From: a methanotrophic endosymbiont of Bathymodiolus puteoserpentis (Logatchev)
GTDB taxonomy: Bacteria; Pseudomonadota; Gammaproteobacteria; Methylococcales; Methylomonadaceae
DNA: 64,000 nucleotides
Direction: 5' to 3'
NCBI RefSeq assembly: GCF_900128525.1
Contig: NZ_FQTQ01000062.1
Span: 1-64,000, forward strand
Shown in pieces: positions 63,248-64,000 of the stretch; position 1 is the first letter of the stretch, and each line of letters begins with the position of its first letter. The notes under the pieces were generated by a model. That model was not told where the DNA came from and did not search any database. It worked only from the letters and a program-made list of their open reading frames with translations. The translations under genes were made by a program, and so were the position numbers.

Positions 63248-64000
63248 TTAATTTACCCCGCCTTCAGCAAGGTGTTTAGGTTCTAAAATCTTCTCTAACT
63301 CAGCACGTGGAATATCCGTCATTTCCTCGGCAACATCAATAATCGCTCGACCTTGTTGATAAGCTAATTTAGCAATTTTTGCAGCTTGCTCATAGCCAAT
63401 AATTGGATTTAACGCGGTCACTAAAATTGGATTTCTGGTTAATGCCTGTTGTAAATTATCCTCACGCACCTTGAAATCAGCAATGGCAGTATCAGCCAAT
63501 GCAAGGCTCACTTGACTGATAATTTCAATACTTTGTAAAATATTATAAGCAATCACTGGCAACATAACATTTAACTGAAAAGTACCTGATTGGCCGGCAA
63601 CCGTAATCGTCGCATCATTACCAATCACTTGTGCGGCAACCATGGCCGTCGCTTCAGGAATTACTGGATTTACTTTACCTGGCATAATGCTGCTACCTGG
63701 CTGTAATGCCGTTAGTTCAATCTCACCTAATCCCGCTAAGGGACCACTATTCATCCAGCGCAAATCATTGGCTATTTTCATCAAACTAACAGCAATAGTC
63801 TTTAATTGCCCTGATAATTCAACAACCGCATCCTGACAACTTAAGCTTTCAAAAAATGAATCATTCGGTGTAAAGGCCATATCAGTTGCCGCACTCATTG
63901 TTTGCGCAAATTTAACGGCAAATTCAGGATGGGCATTAATTCCCGTACCCACCGCTGTTCCGCCTTGTGCTAATTTTTGAATGCGGGGCAGGGTGCTTTG
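63248..64000 (-). CDS. fumC: class II fumarase (partial at window edge)
   Basis: The C-terminal 250 residues of fumarate hydratase, which converts fumarate to malate in the TCA cycle. The frame is open to the window end (LPRIQKLAQGGTAVGTGINA). It contains the fumarase/aspartase signature GSSIMPGKVNP and the GYEQAAKIAKLA region. The N-terminal part lies outside the window. Confidence 0.93.
   Translation of the reverse strand, partial: QSTLPRIQKLAQGGTAVGTGINAHPEFAVKFAQTMSAATDMAFTPNDSFFESLSCQDAVVELSGQLKTIAVSLMKIANDLRWMNSGPLAGLGEIELTALQPGSSIMPGKVNPVIPEATAMVAAQVIGNDATITVAGQSGTFQLNVMLPVIAYNILQSIEIISQVSLALADTAIADFKVREDNLQQALTRNPILVTALNPIIGYEQAAKIAKLAYQQGRAIIDVAEEMTDIPRAELEKILEPKHLAEGGVN

Overview
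The window is AT-rich (about 40% GC by eye) chromosomal DNA, most likely from a gammaproteobacterial methanotroph of the Methylococcales (Methylobacter/Methyloprofundus-like). The evidence is a tetrahydromethanopterin (H4MPT) C1-transfer block (beta-RFAP synthase, ATP-grasp protein, Mch) sitting among typical gammaproteobacterial genes (fabA-fabB, sbcB, uvrD, slt, ttcA, the second EF-G). The genus is inference.

Layout. 0.1-2.3 kb: a PAS-GGDEF-EAL protein whose EAL domain is cut short, plus a small unknown gene. 2.8-10.2 kb: a protein-quality-control block, with clpB, a PsiE-like membrane protein, a Crp/Fnr-type regulator, cbpM-cbpA (DnaJ-type co-chaperone) and three tandem small heat-shock proteins. 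clpB and the hsp20 operon share an upstream palindrome TGTCA-N6-TGACA, the kind of site a Crp-family protein binds, and the only such protein here is encoded between them. 10.4-17.0 kb: a membrane HD-GYP protein, a K+ channel-like protein, a CopA copper ATPase with two metal-binding N-terminal modules, and a multicopper oxidase.

17.0-32.8 kb is an accessory (defence) island. It holds an IS630-type insertion that cuts a small lipoprotein gene, an unrecognised ORF, an orphan 23-repeat CRISPR array with no cas genes in the window, a two-gene DruH/DruE system (Druantia type III-like, with a 1941-aa DUF1998 helicase), decayed transposase remnants, a GC-richer structured stretch, and a tyrosine recombinase beside tRNA-Leu(TAA).

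32.8-55.4 kb is mostly housekeeping: an RNase AM/TrpH-like PHP phosphatase translationally coupled to an MsbA-type ABC exporter, slt, fabA-fabB, ttcA, a REC-GGDEF response regulator, the H4MPT block (nucleotidyltransferase, HAD phosphatase, beta-RFAP synthase, ATP-grasp, mch), EF-G2, a YihY-family protein, a Tsx/OmpK-like porin, a DUF2892 protein, uvrD and sbcB. 55.5-60.8 kb is a second-messenger cluster of two multidomain GGDEF-EAL proteins flanking an HDOD gene. The two hybrids have complementary lesions: one keeps the cyclase motif but has a damaged EAL site, the other keeps the EAL site but has a damaged GGDEF motif. 60.8-64 kb: an IS4-like element joins two unrelated broken genes (a short unknown fragment and a GspF/PilC-type fragment), followed by a class II fumarase running off the window edge.

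Taken together, stress protection (ClpB/sHSP/CbpA), c-di-GMP signalling, copper handling (expected in a methanotroph), H4MPT-dependent formaldehyde oxidation and phage defence are all visible. The most original points are the shared heat-shock operator with its candidate Crp-type regulator, the orphan CRISPR next to an unknown ORF and a Druantia III-like pair, and the complementary decay of the c-di-GMP enzymes.
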